A DNA stretch of 37,641 bases from Anaerolineales bacterium (GTDB lineage: Bacteria > Chloroflexota > Anaerolineae > 4572-78 > NAK82), in contig CP070811.1 in assembly GCA_020343875.1 (NCBI GenBank), positions 5,092,963 to 5,130,603 on the forward strand. Reading direction: 5' to 3'. Shown here piece by piece: positions 17,482 to 26,840 of the stretch. Under the pieces are notes generated by a model that ran no database searches, was not told the DNA's origin, and saw nothing but the letters and a program-made list of their open reading frames with translations. A program made the position numbers and the translations under genes. How positions within the stretch are numbered: position 1 is the stretch's first letter; the number at the start of each line of letters is the position of its first letter.

Positions 17482-18699
17482 TTATAGGATCGCTAATTGC
17501 GAGGGCAGCATTTCCTCAGCTAACAAACGTTTGAACAGCGGCACTTTGTCCCCGCCGTGCGCGGCTTGCTCGATCAACTCGTAGCCCCGGGTGTAGATGA
17601 GGACATACACCCCATACAACGGGTGGGCAAGAAGACTGAACGTCTGCCTGGCCTGCTCGTCGGTGACAAGCGCGTAGGTTCGGTAATAGTCGATCGTCTG
17701 CTCCTCAGTGAGTTCACCGGAGTGATACTTGATAGCCGCGTTGTCGATCACATAAAAAGGATAGCCACCCACATAAAAGAGCAACTTCCTGCAACCACCG
17801 ACGATGCGTCGTAATTCCTCCCCGGAGATATCAGGTAGCCCTGCTATCGGTATAAGCACCTCAGCCGTCCAGTCGTACTGGCTATCGCCAGGGAAGATGA
17901 CCTCAACCGCGGTCATCCCGGCACCTTCGATGAGTACGCAGGGTGGCGAGTGCAATATCACCGTAGCGAGTTCAACAAATCCCCTATCACGGTAGAGATG
18001 TTTCTCCTGGAGCTGGTGCTGGGTGTGATGCCCGGGGTATGCTTCATGAGCAAACAGTTCTACTAACTCAAGCGCTGAGACAGGAATATCTGTGTTGAAC
18101 TCGATCCGTGACCGGGCAGCGCCCTCAAACCAATTGTAGGCCGACCAGGGCTGGCCGTTGGTCAGGGCCACCTCGACAGATTCATCCTCAATGAGGTCAA
18201 CCAATGCCCGAGTTCGCTGGCGCGTCTCGCTGCGGGTTAGCTCCAGCAAATCCAGTAGTTTATCCTTCGGTATCTCATATTGCCTGCGCCACGTTTCAAG
18301 GCGATCAGCAAGACTGCCAGAGCCCGGCAGCAACGTGTCAAGTTCCTTATGGGCTTCCATGAACTTGTCTTCGTTCACCATGCGCGGGCTGATGTCAAAC
18401 AAGCGACTCGCCTGGTCCAAATAATCGAATTCCTCACCGTTTAACATACGCAGCGTGCAGTCCATGGCACGCAGGATAGCTGTAAGATAGGCATGGCGCG
18501 CCGGGTCGTGGGTGGGAAGTATCTCACGCAGGTGGGCCAGGTCATCTAAGAGGGCTTGCGGAGGCTTCTTATCCTCTGCTTCGACGCTGGCTTTTAAGTT
18601 GGGGGGGCCCAAATAGGCATCAACGTAGCCGTCAATATGCTTGTTGATCTCGAGGGCCATACGCAGATAGGCCTGTCCAAAATCGTCGATTTGTATCAT
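17482..18699 (-). CDS. Putative zinc metallopeptidase, DUF885-like
   Basis: A 405-residue soluble protein without a signal peptide. The motif HEAYPGHH (218-225) matches the HExxPGH zinc-site pattern of DUF885-family proteins, and EGAGMTAVE about 40 residues later may supply a further acidic ligand. The mainly helical composition fits M3/DUF885-type peptidases. The overall length is shorter than typical DUF885 proteins (about 550-600 aa), so this is a divergent or compact member. SD GAGG is 5 nt from ATG. It is likely in one unit with the upstream lipoprotein hydrolase and the downstream EamA gene. Confidence 0.72.
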   Translation of the reverse strand: MIQIDDFGQAYLRMALEINKHIDGYVDAYLGPPNLKASVEAEDKKPPQALLDDLAHLREILPTHDPARHAYLTAILRAMDCTLRMLNGEEFDYLDQASRLFDISPRMVNEDKFMEAHKELDTLLPGSGSLADRLETWRRQYEIPKDKLLDLLELTRSETRQRTRALVDLIEDESVEVALTNGQPWSAYNWFEGAARSRIEFNTDIPVSALELVELFAHEAYPGHHTQHQLQEKHLYRDRGFVELATVILHSPPCVLIEGAGMTAVEVIFPGDSQYDWTAEVLIPIAGLPDISGEELRRIVGGCRKLLFYVGGYPFYVIDNAAIKYHSGELTEEQTIDYYRTYALVTDEQARQTFSLLAHPLYGVYVLIYTRGYELIEQAAHGGDKVPLFKRLLAEEMLPSQLAIL

Positions 18700-18777
18700 A
18701 CTGTCCTCGAACTGATAGCTGTAGATCGGGCCGGTTGTGTCCTCCTATCTAGCCAGCAAGATAGGCTTCCAGGAAAC

Positions 18778-19560
18778 CTATTCTTGCAGGCCTTCCAGGA
18801 ATTCGAGCAAGGCAGTAGTCAGTTCTTGCCCCACCTCCGTGTTGAACAATCTGGTGCCGTGCTGTGTGCCTGGGAGAAGCAGGAGGGTCTTGGGGTCGGG
18901 GGACAACTCAACCATGCGCTTTGTATCATTGACGACACTGTGAAAGTCACCCTCCGCAGTGATGAAAAGTTTCGGCAGTACCAGGTTAGCAAGATCCGCA
19001 TCGTTAATGCGCAGGGAGTTAGTACCACTGCCGGCCCTCATGGTGCTGGCCAGAACGATCAACCCCCTTAAGTCATTACTCAATGCGGCCTGGATGCAAG
19101 CCGTTCCACCCATGCTTGCCCCTGCGCAGACGATCTGGCTGTAGCCGCGGTCTCCAAGGAATTGGATAGCCGCCTCCACGTCCATCCCCAAATCGCCGTA
19201 GCGCAACACGCCCTCTGATTGTCCCACACCGCGAAAATCGAACGTCAGGGCGGTATAACCGCGTTCAGCCAGCAAGCGGGCAAATGGCTGCCACGTCGTT
19301 TGGTCCGCGCCGGGAGTGCCCTGGTGAGCCAGGATGACGGCCACATCACCGCTGCCGAAGAGTGTCCCCGAGAGTTCAATATCGTCCTCGGTTGGGAAAG
19401 TAACGATCGCGGGCGGGGCAGAGGTTACAGTGGGATCTTCACTCGCGATTGACTCTGGGGTAGTACTCACGTCTGAAGCTGGGGTGGGTGTTCCTTTTGC
19501 AGCGTTACAGGCAACCAACAGTAGTGGCAACAGCAACAAGGCAGTCAGAGATGATTTCAT
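18778..19560 (-). CDS. Lipoprotein alpha/beta hydrolase
   Basis: A 260-residue protein with a lipoprotein signal (LLLVAC, lipid-modified C18), then a Thr/Pro/Ser-rich tether to about 55 and an alpha/beta-hydrolase fold. The catalytic triad is visible as S149 (GASMGG), D205 (TAEGDFH) and H234 (PGTQHG). The oxyanion-side motif is LAHQG. It resembles dienelactone-hydrolase/S9-like esterases and is expected on the outer face of the membrane. The start at 19560 is chosen because AAGGAAG lies 8 nt upstream and it begins exactly at the signal peptide. Confidence 0.85.
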   Translation of the reverse strand: MKSSLTALLLLPLLLVACNAAKGTPTPASDVSTTPESIASEDPTVTSAPPAIVTFPTEDDIELSGTLFGSGDVAVILAHQGTPGADQTTWQPFARLLAERGYTALTFDFRGVGQSEGVLRYGDLGMDVEAAIQFLGDRGYSQIVCAGASMGGTACIQAALSNDLRGLIVLASTMRAGSGTNSLRINDADLANLVLPKLFITAEGDFHSVVNDTKRMVELSPDPKTLLLLPGTQHGTRLFNTEVGQELTTALLEFLEGLQE

Positions 19561-19901
19561 AGCGTTTTCTTCCTTGGCGAGATGTACCGACTCCATCAAA
19601 CCCTAATGCCGCCCGATCCTAGCGCGCCCAACAGGGCAGGCGTCCGCCGCCCCGTGAGCGCGGGCGCCAGGCATCCACGTTGACAATTGGTATGAGGAAC
19701 GATTGCTGCGACTTGAGGGCTGCGCAGCCTAGCCTGTCCCACAGGATGGGCATGTGCTCCGCCAGCAGGGCGTGAAGGCGGCTATGACGTATGCCCACGC
19801 CCTGCCCAGTGGGTGCTAAACCCCAATCGAGGCGGCATGGCCGCATGGCCGCACGCAACCACCTGGCGCGGCCGTGAAACAGTCGTAGAAGAGGCGGAGC
19901 G
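19561..19901. other. 340-bp GC-rich spacer, no supported gene
   Basis: Lies between cinA and the lipoprotein hydrolase. A 79-codon minus frame (19619-19858) has no SD and an Arg/Pro-rich composition, so I do not call it. A perfect inverted repeat CAGGGCGT/ACGCCCTG (19766-19773/19797-19804) and a short direct repeat GCATGGCC (near 19835-19850) are the only structure seen. No U-tract follows the hairpin. Confidence 0.5.
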
Positions 19902-21143
19902 CTAACCTATCGCTTCGTCCAGCGCGCCGATGAGGTATCGACGCACCAGATCCAGGGCCCGGATGCTGGTCCAGCGGCGCGCCAGCTTACTGGCAGCCCC
20001 AACTCGCAGCTCACTTTGGGGGAACTGATAAGAGCGAGTGACGACCTGGAGGCCATCGCTAAGGGCGAGATAAGCCATCGGCTGCCCCCCACCCCCTCTT
20101 TCAACCAGGCTGAACAGGGAAAGCCCCAGACTGGCACCAGCCTTGTCCCTGGCCTGCGAGGCAAGTTGTCCTGCCAGGTCCTGCGCCCTGTCAGGTCCTG
20201 CGTGGCTGGCGGGGGTCAGAAGGCTCTTTTCTGTCAGGCTTTCCTCTGAGGACAGGACTGCAGGGTGAGGCGTATCACGCAGGCGACCGGCTACCTCGCC
20301 TTGGGTAACGTTGTCTATCACGGACAGCGTCATACCCTGTTCGTTCAACAGGCGAGCCACTACTTCCCCGAGTTTCTGGGTGCCCTGGCCGTAAATTGCG
20401 TGACCCAGGCGCGCCCGCAACTCGGCTTCTACCGGGGCGATGAGCTGAAGGGCCGACACCTCATCAACTGCCTTGGCAGTGATACGGATATCCACCTGAC
20501 CGGAGTGGGCGGCTAGGCCAACGGTGGGGTTGCCACCGGTCATGAGGTCGCCAATAAGGGCATCGATTTGACTCTCGCCGATGACACACGTACGCAGCAC
20601 CTTGGCCTTGATAACGGATGTCTCCCCCATGCGGCCCTTAAGATAGGGGATCACGCGCCGGATCATTAGATACTCTAGTTCGCGGGGGACGCCAGGCAGA
20701 CAGATGACAGCGCCACGGTCATCTTCTACGATGAAAGCTGGGGCAGTGCCCACCGGATTTTCGATGACGATGGCCCCATGCGGTACATAGGCCTGGCGGC
20801 GATTGTTCTCCGTCATCGGGCGGCCGAAGCGGGCAAAGCGAGCCGCAATTTGATCAAGAAGATCCTGGCGAAAGACGAGCGGTCGCCGCGTGGCATCAGA
20901 CACCGCCTCGCGAGTCACATCGTCTACCGTAGGGCCCAGACCGCCCGAGACGAGCACGACGTCGGAGCGGTCCAACGCGATGCTGAGCACGGTTGCCATG
21001 CGCTGGCGGTTGTCGCCAACCGTGCTCTTGTAATACAGGTCAAGCCCGATGTCGCGCAACATGCGGGCTATCATGGTAGAGTTGGTATCAACGATCTCAC
21101 CCAGCAGCAGCTCGGTGCCGGTCACCACAATCTCAGCATGCAC
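19902..21143 (-). CDS. cinA: CinA-family protein with degenerate C-terminal amidase domain
   Basis: 413 residues. The N-terminal MoaB/CinA domain (1-165) is intact, with GTELLLGEIVDTNS, SGGLGPTVDDVTREA and PGVPRELEYLM. This domain hydrolyses ADP-ribose-type substrates in CinA proteins. A middle domain follows, then a C-terminal region aligned with the PncC nicotinamide-mononucleotide amidase. There the catalytic ESCTGG is replaced by DNVTQG (nucleophile Ser replaced by N278) and the following motifs are eroded, so amidase activity is unlikely. The start is GTG at 21143 with AAGGAG 9 nt upstream; the longer reading from 21299 overlaps the preceding gene out of frame. Confidence 0.88.
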   Translation of the reverse strand: MHAEIVVTGTELLLGEIVDTNSTMIARMLRDIGLDLYYKSTVGDNRQRMATVLSIALDRSDVVLVSGGLGPTVDDVTREAVSDATRRPLVFRQDLLDQIAARFARFGRPMTENNRRQAYVPHGAIVIENPVGTAPAFIVEDDRGAVICLPGVPRELEYLMIRRVIPYLKGRMGETSVIKAKVLRTCVIGESQIDALIGDLMTGGNPTVGLAAHSGQVDIRITAKAVDEVSALQLIAPVEAELRARLGHAIYGQGTQKLGEVVARLLNEQGMTLSVIDNVTQGEVAGRLRDTPHPAVLSSEESLTEKSLLTPASHAGPDRAQDLAGQLASQARDKAGASLGLSLFSLVERGGGGQPMAYLALSDGLQVVTRSYQFPQSELRVGAASKLARRWTSIRALDLVRRYLIGALDEAIG

Positions 21144-21168
21144 AATCCCTGGCTCCTTGCCGATCTCG

Positions 21169-21609
21169 CTACGCCGGCAGGTTGCCGGCTTTCCACTTCT
21201 CAAACAATTCTTCGAAGTGTGCCTCGTGCTCGATGAAGAAGCGGTCGAAACGGTCAAACGCGCCTTGTACCAACTGCTCGAATCGCTCCTGGGAAACAAC
21301 GAATTTAATCAGGCTCAGGTCGTAGTCCCCCACCTTGTCGGGCAGCATGCGGTAGATACTGTCGGCAATTGCCTTCTTGTCAGCGCCTCTAATACGCTGT
21401 TGAAGTTGGTCCACGCCTCTCTCGCTCATGCGATAAGCTGCGCAGATCCCCTCGTAGATGAGGGGTAACAAGGCAGCCTCGATAGCCGCCTCCATGGGAT
21501 AGCCCTGTTCCTCCCTTTTGAGTTTGGGATACAGCACCACTCCCAGGGCGAGGAGTCCACACGACACTGCAATACCCACAAAGAGCATAACCCAAGCGTT
21601 CTGGTCCAT
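21169..21609 (-). CDS. Single-pass membrane protein of unknown function
   Basis: 146 residues: one N-terminal membrane helix (about 6-27, ending LYPKLKREE) and a cytosolic, mainly helical, charged domain. No catalytic motif is recognisable. The arrangement resembles small holin-LLH-like or scaffold proteins only superficially. ATG at 21609 has GGAGG 6 nt upstream. It sits 25 nt before the cinA start and 54 nt after the PFK gene, so the three are probably co-transcribed. I do not assign a function. Confidence 0.8.
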   Translation of the reverse strand: MDQNAWVMLFVGIAVSCGLLALGVVLYPKLKREEQGYPMEAAIEAALLPLIYEGICAAYRMSERGVDQLQQRIRGADKKAIADSIYRMLPDKVGDYDLSLIKFVVSQERFEQLVQGAFDRFDRFFIEHEAHFEELFEKWKAGNLPA

Positions 21610-21663
21610 TGGACACCTCCGTTTGCTGCTGCGCTGTGAAAAAAGGGTAGCCCCTACCGCCGG

Positions 21664-23922
21664 TTACAGCCCAAGCTCAACTTCCCTCTCATGCCCAGGG
21701 TGAGCCGCAGGTTGGGCCAAGACCCTGGCAACCGGTCGCAAATCCATCCACCACTGCTCCTTGGGGCGCTGGTGTTGGCCTTCGGTCATCCTCCGGAAAT
21801 CTTCCAGGCTGTGAAACTCTACACGCCCCCCCTGCTGGCCAATAAATGCCCCACCGGGTGCCATTTGGTCTGCCTGCTCGATCAAGAACTCGATACACTT
21901 GGCTGCCAGTTGGGTAGCCTGGATGCGGTCGAAGGGCGTAGGGTTGCCTCCCTGCTGCAGATGTCCCAAAATGGCCTGCCGCACATCGAAGAGGTGTTTG
22001 CCCTCTTCCTCAAAAAGCGCGCACATGAAACTGGTTGTGTAAAATGGGTTGACGGTCTCGTTACGAATCATCAAGGCCAGGCGTTTGCCTTTTTTGAAAC
22101 CGGTTATCATGTAATCCAAGTCTGTCCGCAAGTCATCTAAGGTGACCCCTTCTTCGTGCAAATACACTCGTTCAGCACCCGTAGCCAGGCCGCTCATAAG
22201 AGCCAGATAGCCACAGTAACGCCCCATCACTTCCACCACAAAGCAGCGGCGCGAGGCAACCGCCGACTGTTTGATCTTGTCTACAGCTTCCATAATGCTG
22301 TTGAGGGCGGTATCCGCTCCGATGCTCAATTCAGAACCGGGCAGGTTGTTGTTAATCGTAGCCGGCAGGCAGATAATAGGGATATTGAAAGTAGGGAAGT
22401 TTTCACGCTCGCTATATAGCCGATAGGCGGCCTCATAACCTGACCAGCCGCCGATGATCAGTAGACCCTGGATGCGGTGCTCCTCGATATTGCGGGCAAT
22501 GGCATATAAATCACTACCACTGGGGATTTCGCGGTTGATGCCCAACTCGGCTCCTCCCATCGTCGCCCAGCCATTCACGCTCATCCAGTTCATTTCTTCG
22601 ACGTCACCATCGATGAGGCCTTTGAACCCGTTTCTGACCCCCAGCATCACATGGCCCTTGTCGATTCCCAGCCTGACGGCCGCTCGGACGGCTGTGTTCA
22701 TACCGGGCGCAGGTGCGCCCGAGTGCACGACTGCCAGCCGCAACTGTTTCTGACCCGGTTCCGGGGGGTGAGGCAAAGCCCGCACCAGGGTACGCATGGT
22801 GCGGAAGGCCTCCCGAAAACTGCCGCCGCGCAGCTCCATGGCCTTTTCGTAATTGTGGGCAGCGATCGCATCGGCTACGGCATTGGTCTGCTCCACGCAT
22901 TGCATCAAGGGGGAGCGAACAATACGATTGCCCCTCATACCGATCAGGTACGGCTGGCTGTCCGCGGTGGCAGATAAAACCTCATCCACAGCCGCGTAGC
23001 CCAACAAGGTGCTCAGATTACGGTCAAAAGCGCTGGGGGATCCACCTCGCTGCACATGACCCAAAATTGTTACCCGCACCCCTTCCCCCAGCCGCTCCTC
23101 CAATACCCTTTTTACGTAATCACTGCTGATGGGATTGCCAGCCCGATCCCGGGCGCCCTCAGCTACAATCACGATGCTGTCCCGGCGTCCAGCCCGGCGT
23201 CCAGCCTTCAGCACGTCGCACATCCTCTCTTCCCAGTCCTCCACGTCAGGAGGGTTTTCGGGGATCAGCACCCATCCAGCGCCAGTGGCCAGGGCACTCA
23301 TCAAGGCCAGGTACCCACATGCGCGGCCCATCACTTCGACCACGAAGGTGCGCTGGTGGCTGGCAGCAGTGCTTTGAATGGCATCTACAGCTTCGGTGAT
23401 GCGGTGCAAGGCGGTATCGGCACCGATGGTCATGTCAGTTCCGTACATATCATTGTCAATCGAGCCCACCAGCCCCACGACGACCAGGTTGGGATGTTGG
23501 TCGGCTACTTCCTGGCTGATATCCCCCCTGTGCACCAGTTCAGCCAGCAGCTCAGGCCATTCCTGACGAAAGATAGTGGCGCCGGTCAGGCTGCCGTCCC
23601 CGCCGATGACGACTAATCTATCTACCCCACGCTCCAATAAGTTGCGAGCAGCCTGAACCCGTCCATCACGAGTGCGAAACGCCGAACAGCGTGCTGAGCC
23701 GATGGTCGTGCCACCTCGCTGCAAGATGCCACCTACCGAATCCCAGCCCATCTTACGGATGCGATCTCCCCCGTCCACCATGCCCTGATAGCCTTCGTAG
23801 ATTGCATAAACTTCGGCGCCCCGGTCCAGTGCAGTACGCACAATGGCCCGCACCGCAGCGTTCATACCAGGCGCGTCGCCGCCGCTGGTCAGTACGCCGA
23901 TGCGGCCTAGTTTGTCAACCAT
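21664..23922 (-). CDS. Tandem (fused double) 6-phosphofructokinase
   Basis: 752 residues made of two PFK-A domains, about 5-375 and 394-740. The first half keeps catalytic features: GGDAPGMNAAVRA (14-26), GGDGS (107-111, Gly after GGD as in ATP-dependent enzymes) and SIDND (154-158). In the second half, GGDGS has become GGWSG (491-495) and TIDND has become TINNN (522-526), so both acidic catalytic residues are Asn. That half is probably regulatory or structural, as in eukaryotic PFK. The start at 23922 has GGAGG 7 nt upstream, inside the end of the preceding gene (4-nt gap). It catalyses the committed step of glycolysis. Confidence 0.92.
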   Translation of the reverse strand: MVDKLGRIGVLTSGGDAPGMNAAVRAIVRTALDRGAEVYAIYEGYQGMVDGGDRIRKMGWDSVGGILQRGGTTIGSARCSAFRTRDGRVQAARNLLERGVDRLVVIGGDGSLTGATIFRQEWPELLAELVHRGDISQEVADQHPNLVVVGLVGSIDNDMYGTDMTIGADTALHRITEAVDAIQSTAASHQRTFVVEVMGRACGYLALMSALATGAGWVLIPENPPDVEDWEERMCDVLKAGRRAGRRDSIVIVAEGARDRAGNPISSDYVKRVLEERLGEGVRVTILGHVQRGGSPSAFDRNLSTLLGYAAVDEVLSATADSQPYLIGMRGNRIVRSPLMQCVEQTNAVADAIAAHNYEKAMELRGGSFREAFRTMRTLVRALPHPPEPGQKQLRLAVVHSGAPAPGMNTAVRAAVRLGIDKGHVMLGVRNGFKGLIDGDVEEMNWMSVNGWATMGGAELGINREIPSGSDLYAIARNIEEHRIQGLLIIGGWSGYEAAYRLYSERENFPTFNIPIICLPATINNNLPGSELSIGADTALNSIMEAVDKIKQSAVASRRCFVVEVMGRYCGYLALMSGLATGAERVYLHEEGVTLDDLRTDLDYMITGFKKGKRLALMIRNETVNPFYTTSFMCALFEEEGKHLFDVRQAILGHLQQGGNPTPFDRIQATQLAAKCIEFLIEQADQMAPGGAFIGQQGGRVEFHSLEDFRRMTEGQHQRPKEQWWMDLRPVARVLAQPAAHPGHEREVELGL

Positions 23923-23926
23923 CCAG

Positions 23927-25678
23927 TTACCTCCGATTCGGCCGTCGACGGACAAAATCCTCGCGGCCATCTATGATATCTCTGCCATCGCTAACACGCC
24001 GCCGCCCAACTCGATCGTGTACCAGCGCATCTTCCTGCACCGTTACATGGACAGCGCTGGTCACATTGGCGGCGGGGGTGCCAGCCACGGCCTGAATGAC
24101 GTATTCGCCAGGAGGAACCGGTCGCCCATAGTCGTCGTAACCATCCCAGAAAAAGTGCTGTTCGCCGGCACTCCGCCGGCGGTTGTGCAAGATAGTTGCC
24201 AGGGGGCGCCCATAGTGGTCGAGTACTTCCAAGGTGGTGCGAGCCGGTTTGCTCAGATCGAGGGATAGGATGAGGACTTTGCCCTCGCCGGGCACGCCGG
24301 GAGTAAAGGAACGCCGATCCACCGATAGCACCAGGGATACGGGGCGCAAATTGTAGAAAGCGAGGAATAGGATGATGGGCAACGCGATGAGCAACGGCAC
24401 TGCCAAGGAGGGTAAGTCGGATAAGTTACGCACCAGGCGTTCCACACCCCGTGCCGGTGGCGCTGCCGCATATCGCAAGCGGCGACTCAGGGTAGATACA
24501 TTGCCGGCCTGATCTTGGGCCTCAGCCTGGATCAGATTATCACCCTGGAACAAATTGAGGGTCACCTGGAAATCCCCGAACGCGCCGACTGGCACGATCT
24601 GGCCATTTACCCTCACCGTCGCCCCCACGTCGCTGCGGCCGCTCAGCTGCAGCACGGGATCCCCAAAGGTTGCTCCCTCCTCTACGTTCAGAGTCAACAA
24701 AGGTGGTTTCGTCTTAAGGTGGACCAACCGTTCCTGGGTGGTGAGGTTACCCACATCGTCGGTGGCTACAACCTGGATGAGGTTATCTCCCTCTTCCAGC
24801 AGCAAGTCATGTTCAAAGCTTCCGTCAGGATTCAGAGCGACCGGCCGATCGTTTATTTTGAGGGTGGTGCCAGGCGGCGCCCGGCCGCTGACGGTGGAGA
24901 GTTGTTGGTTGGTCCACTCGTCTTCGAGAGGCGTGGCAATCACCACATCGGGCGGTGTGGTAACCAGAGCAATCTCACGGGTCAGGCTGGTGCTGTTGCC
25001 AGCCGGGTCTACTGCTCGCACCTCAAGGTCGTTCGATCCCTCGGTGAGCTTGCTCACAAAGTTGAAGCGTCCCTGTCCATCCACGGCGATGGGCTGTGGA
25101 TTGCCAGTTATCCAGACAGTAGCATCAGGGTCAGTCAGGCCCTGCACCGCCAGGGATGGTTCACCCACACGCAGACCGTCATCCAAATTGACAAGGCGTA
25201 ACGTTGGGGGCCGGGTGTCCACCTGCAAGGCAATGCCCTGGGAAGCGGATCGCATGGTCCCTTTTGCAGTCACTTGAAGGCGATATCGCCCGTCGGCGAC
25301 CGGTTGCCCCAAATCGTCGCGCCCATCCCACACCATAAAATGTTGGCCGGCGCTTTGTGGTTGCTGACTGGAGAGAATGCGTACCAGACTGCCCGCCTCG
25401 CTGAGAATTTGCACGGACACATCAGCATCCTCAGAAAGAGAATAGACAGCCGTGACGGCGTCGTGATCTTGGTCGCCATTAGGGGAGAGGAGTAATGGTG
25501 AAGCCGATAGGGTGAGATCTGGTGTGCGAAACCAGTCAGCCACGAAAGTGACAGCCAGCAAGAGCAGGACCCCGCCGACGCTCAGCGCAGTGATGAGCAC
25601 GCCCGGCGTCAACCCTCTCTGGCTAACGCCCCGGCCGCGCAATTCGTAGTGGGATGGAAGTTCGTGCTGGTGACGCAT
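23927..25678 (-). CDS. Membrane protein with FlgD-Ig and bacterial Ig-like repeats
   Basis: 583 residues. A first membrane helix lies at about 28-47. The next ~350 residues contain a FlgD-like Ig domain (LSPNGDQDHD... HFMVWDGRDDLGQPVADGRY) and three Ig-like repeats, each ending in a DNLIQVVATDDVGNLT-like strand. A second membrane helix is near 430-450. A second FlgD-like domain follows (HFFWDGYDDYGRPVPPGEY), then a basic tail. FlgD-Ig domains usually sit in cell-surface proteins. SD GTGAGG is very close to the ATG. Its stop is 4 nt before the PFK start. Role unknown; structural or surface function is likely. Confidence 0.82.
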   Translation of the reverse strand: MRHQHELPSHYELRGRGVSQRGLTPGVLITALSVGGVLLLLAVTFVADWFRTPDLTLSASPLLLSPNGDQDHDAVTAVYSLSEDADVSVQILSEAGSLVRILSSQQPQSAGQHFMVWDGRDDLGQPVADGRYRLQVTAKGTMRSASQGIALQVDTRPPTLRLVNLDDGLRVGEPSLAVQGLTDPDATVWITGNPQPIAVDGQGRFNFVSKLTEGSNDLEVRAVDPAGNSTSLTREIALVTTPPDVVIATPLEDEWTNQQLSTVSGRAPPGTTLKINDRPVALNPDGSFEHDLLLEEGDNLIQVVATDDVGNLTTQERLVHLKTKPPLLTLNVEEGATFGDPVLQLSGRSDVGATVRVNGQIVPVGAFGDFQVTLNLFQGDNLIQAEAQDQAGNVSTLSRRLRYAAAPPARGVERLVRNLSDLPSLAVPLLIALPIILFLAFYNLRPVSLVLSVDRRSFTPGVPGEGKVLILSLDLSKPARTTLEVLDHYGRPLATILHNRRRSAGEQHFFWDGYDDYGRPVPPGEYVIQAVAGTPAANVTSAVHVTVQEDALVHDRVGRRRVSDGRDIIDGREDFVRRRPNRR

Positions 25679-25774
25679 GCCTCACCAATACTTAAAAGGA
25701 CTGGTGATCTGTCGCGGCTAAACTGGCAGCTAATGACCGTTATTCCGGCCCTTCCAACCGTTGTTGACAGGATA

Positions 25775-25818
25775 CTAGTCCAGCTCCAACTTTATTAAGG
25801 TGCTAATCCAACTCCAAC
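25775..25818. repeat. Direct repeat duplicating the last codons of the membrane protein gene
   Basis: CTAGTCCAGCTCCAAC (25775-25790) and CTAATCCAACTCCAAC (25803-25818) differ at 2 of 16 positions, 28 bp apart. On the minus strand both spell codons for Leu-Glu-Leu-Asp followed by TAG. The 3' end of the gene was apparently duplicated, leaving a second copy just after the stop. Confidence 0.7.
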
Positions 25819-26840
25819 ATGATCAAGTCCTCTGCCTCATCTGCCGGCTCCCAAGCAGGGAGTTGGCTGGGGACAGGCAATGGAGCTCGCTCCGGCTCAG
25901 TAGCTTGACGAGGTCGGCGACGGGAAGGCTTCACGCGGCGGCGAGGTGGCAGCGGATGCTCCAGGAAGTTGCGCAGGCCCTCCAAGGCGCCTACCACGAC
26001 CCCGACTACCACGGCGGTGGCAACCAGCATCGGCCACAATGAAGAGAGGGTTGCCTGGCTGTACTGCTCCAACCATAATCCCAGCCCGGCATGCACACCC
26101 AACAACGCAGCGGCTCCTGCCACCCCCGTCAGAATGGTGCCCCAGGGCCGGCGATTAGACATCCACTTTCGGCCGGCCAGGAAGCCCACCAGGCCACCCA
26201 CCGTGGCCCAGGCAATCACCTGGAGCAAATGATACAGCAAGAGGGTAGCGTTGGGCGCAAGCGGCTCCAAGAGCAGCTTCAGCGTCTCCAGTGAGTTGGC
26301 CTCGCCAAAGCGCTGAGCCACCCCAGCCATAGTCGGCGAGGTGCCCAAAAGAGCCAGCCAGTCAGGGTCCAGGCCAGCCATGCCGGCCACCGCCTGACCC
26401 CACAGGGCAGCCAGGCCACCCATCCAGGCGCCACCGGCCATGCCCCACCAAAGACCGCCCAACAACGGCACCGCCCAGGCCAGGTGATATTGAGCGAGCC
26501 AGGGTGCGGCTAACACCAGAACCAGTCCGCCCATATTATGAATGAATATCCGCTGCCCGAGCAGGGCAATCGCCAGAAAAAGGACGGCCACATAAAGTGA
26601 TAAAGTGTAGAGGGGATAAGCCGCCGCAGCCACCGCGATGAAATAGGCAGCTGCCGGAGACCACAGGGCAACCACAAAGATGGCGGCCAGAATCACCAGA
26701 TCCCAATTGGTTGGATAGACCGGTAAAGCACTCATCAGGCCATAGACCAAGCCAGACAGGCCGGCAGCTACCAGCAGTCGTTCCAGGAAAGAGAGGTAAC
26801 GCCGCATCAGGCCGTGAGGCAGGCGCACCAAGGCAGACAT
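25803..26840 (-). CDS. Polytopic membrane protein of unknown function
   Basis: 345 residues, with about nine hydrophobic helices between residues 20 and 290. A strongly basic stretch (RRRVKPSRRRPRQ) and a short acidic end (EDLIMLELD) follow. No transporter or enzyme signature is recognisable. Its ATG shares one base with the stop of the Ycf46-type ATPase gene (TGATG), so translation is coupled and the two proteins may act together at the membrane. A 124-bp spacer separates it from the Ig-domain gene. Confidence 0.8.
   Translation of the reverse strand: MSALVRLPHGLMRRYLSFLERLLVAAGLSGLVYGLMSALPVYPTNWDLVILAAIFVVALWSPAAAYFIAVAAAAYPLYTLSLYVAVLFLAIALLGQRIFIHNMGGLVLVLAAPWLAQYHLAWAVPLLGGLWWGMAGGAWMGGLAALWGQAVAGMAGLDPDWLALLGTSPTMAGVAQRFGEANSLETLKLLLEPLAPNATLLLYHLLQVIAWATVGGLVGFLAGRKWMSNRRPWGTILTGVAGAAALLGVHAGLGLWLEQYSQATLSSLWPMLVATAVVVGVVVGALEGLRNFLEHPLPPRRRVKPSRRRPRQATEPERAPLPVPSQLPAWEPADEAEDLIMLELD

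Noticed and set aside
19619..19858. 79-codon minus-strand frame between cinA and the hydrolase
   Set aside because: No SD, Arg/Pro-rich low-quality translation, no recognisable domain.
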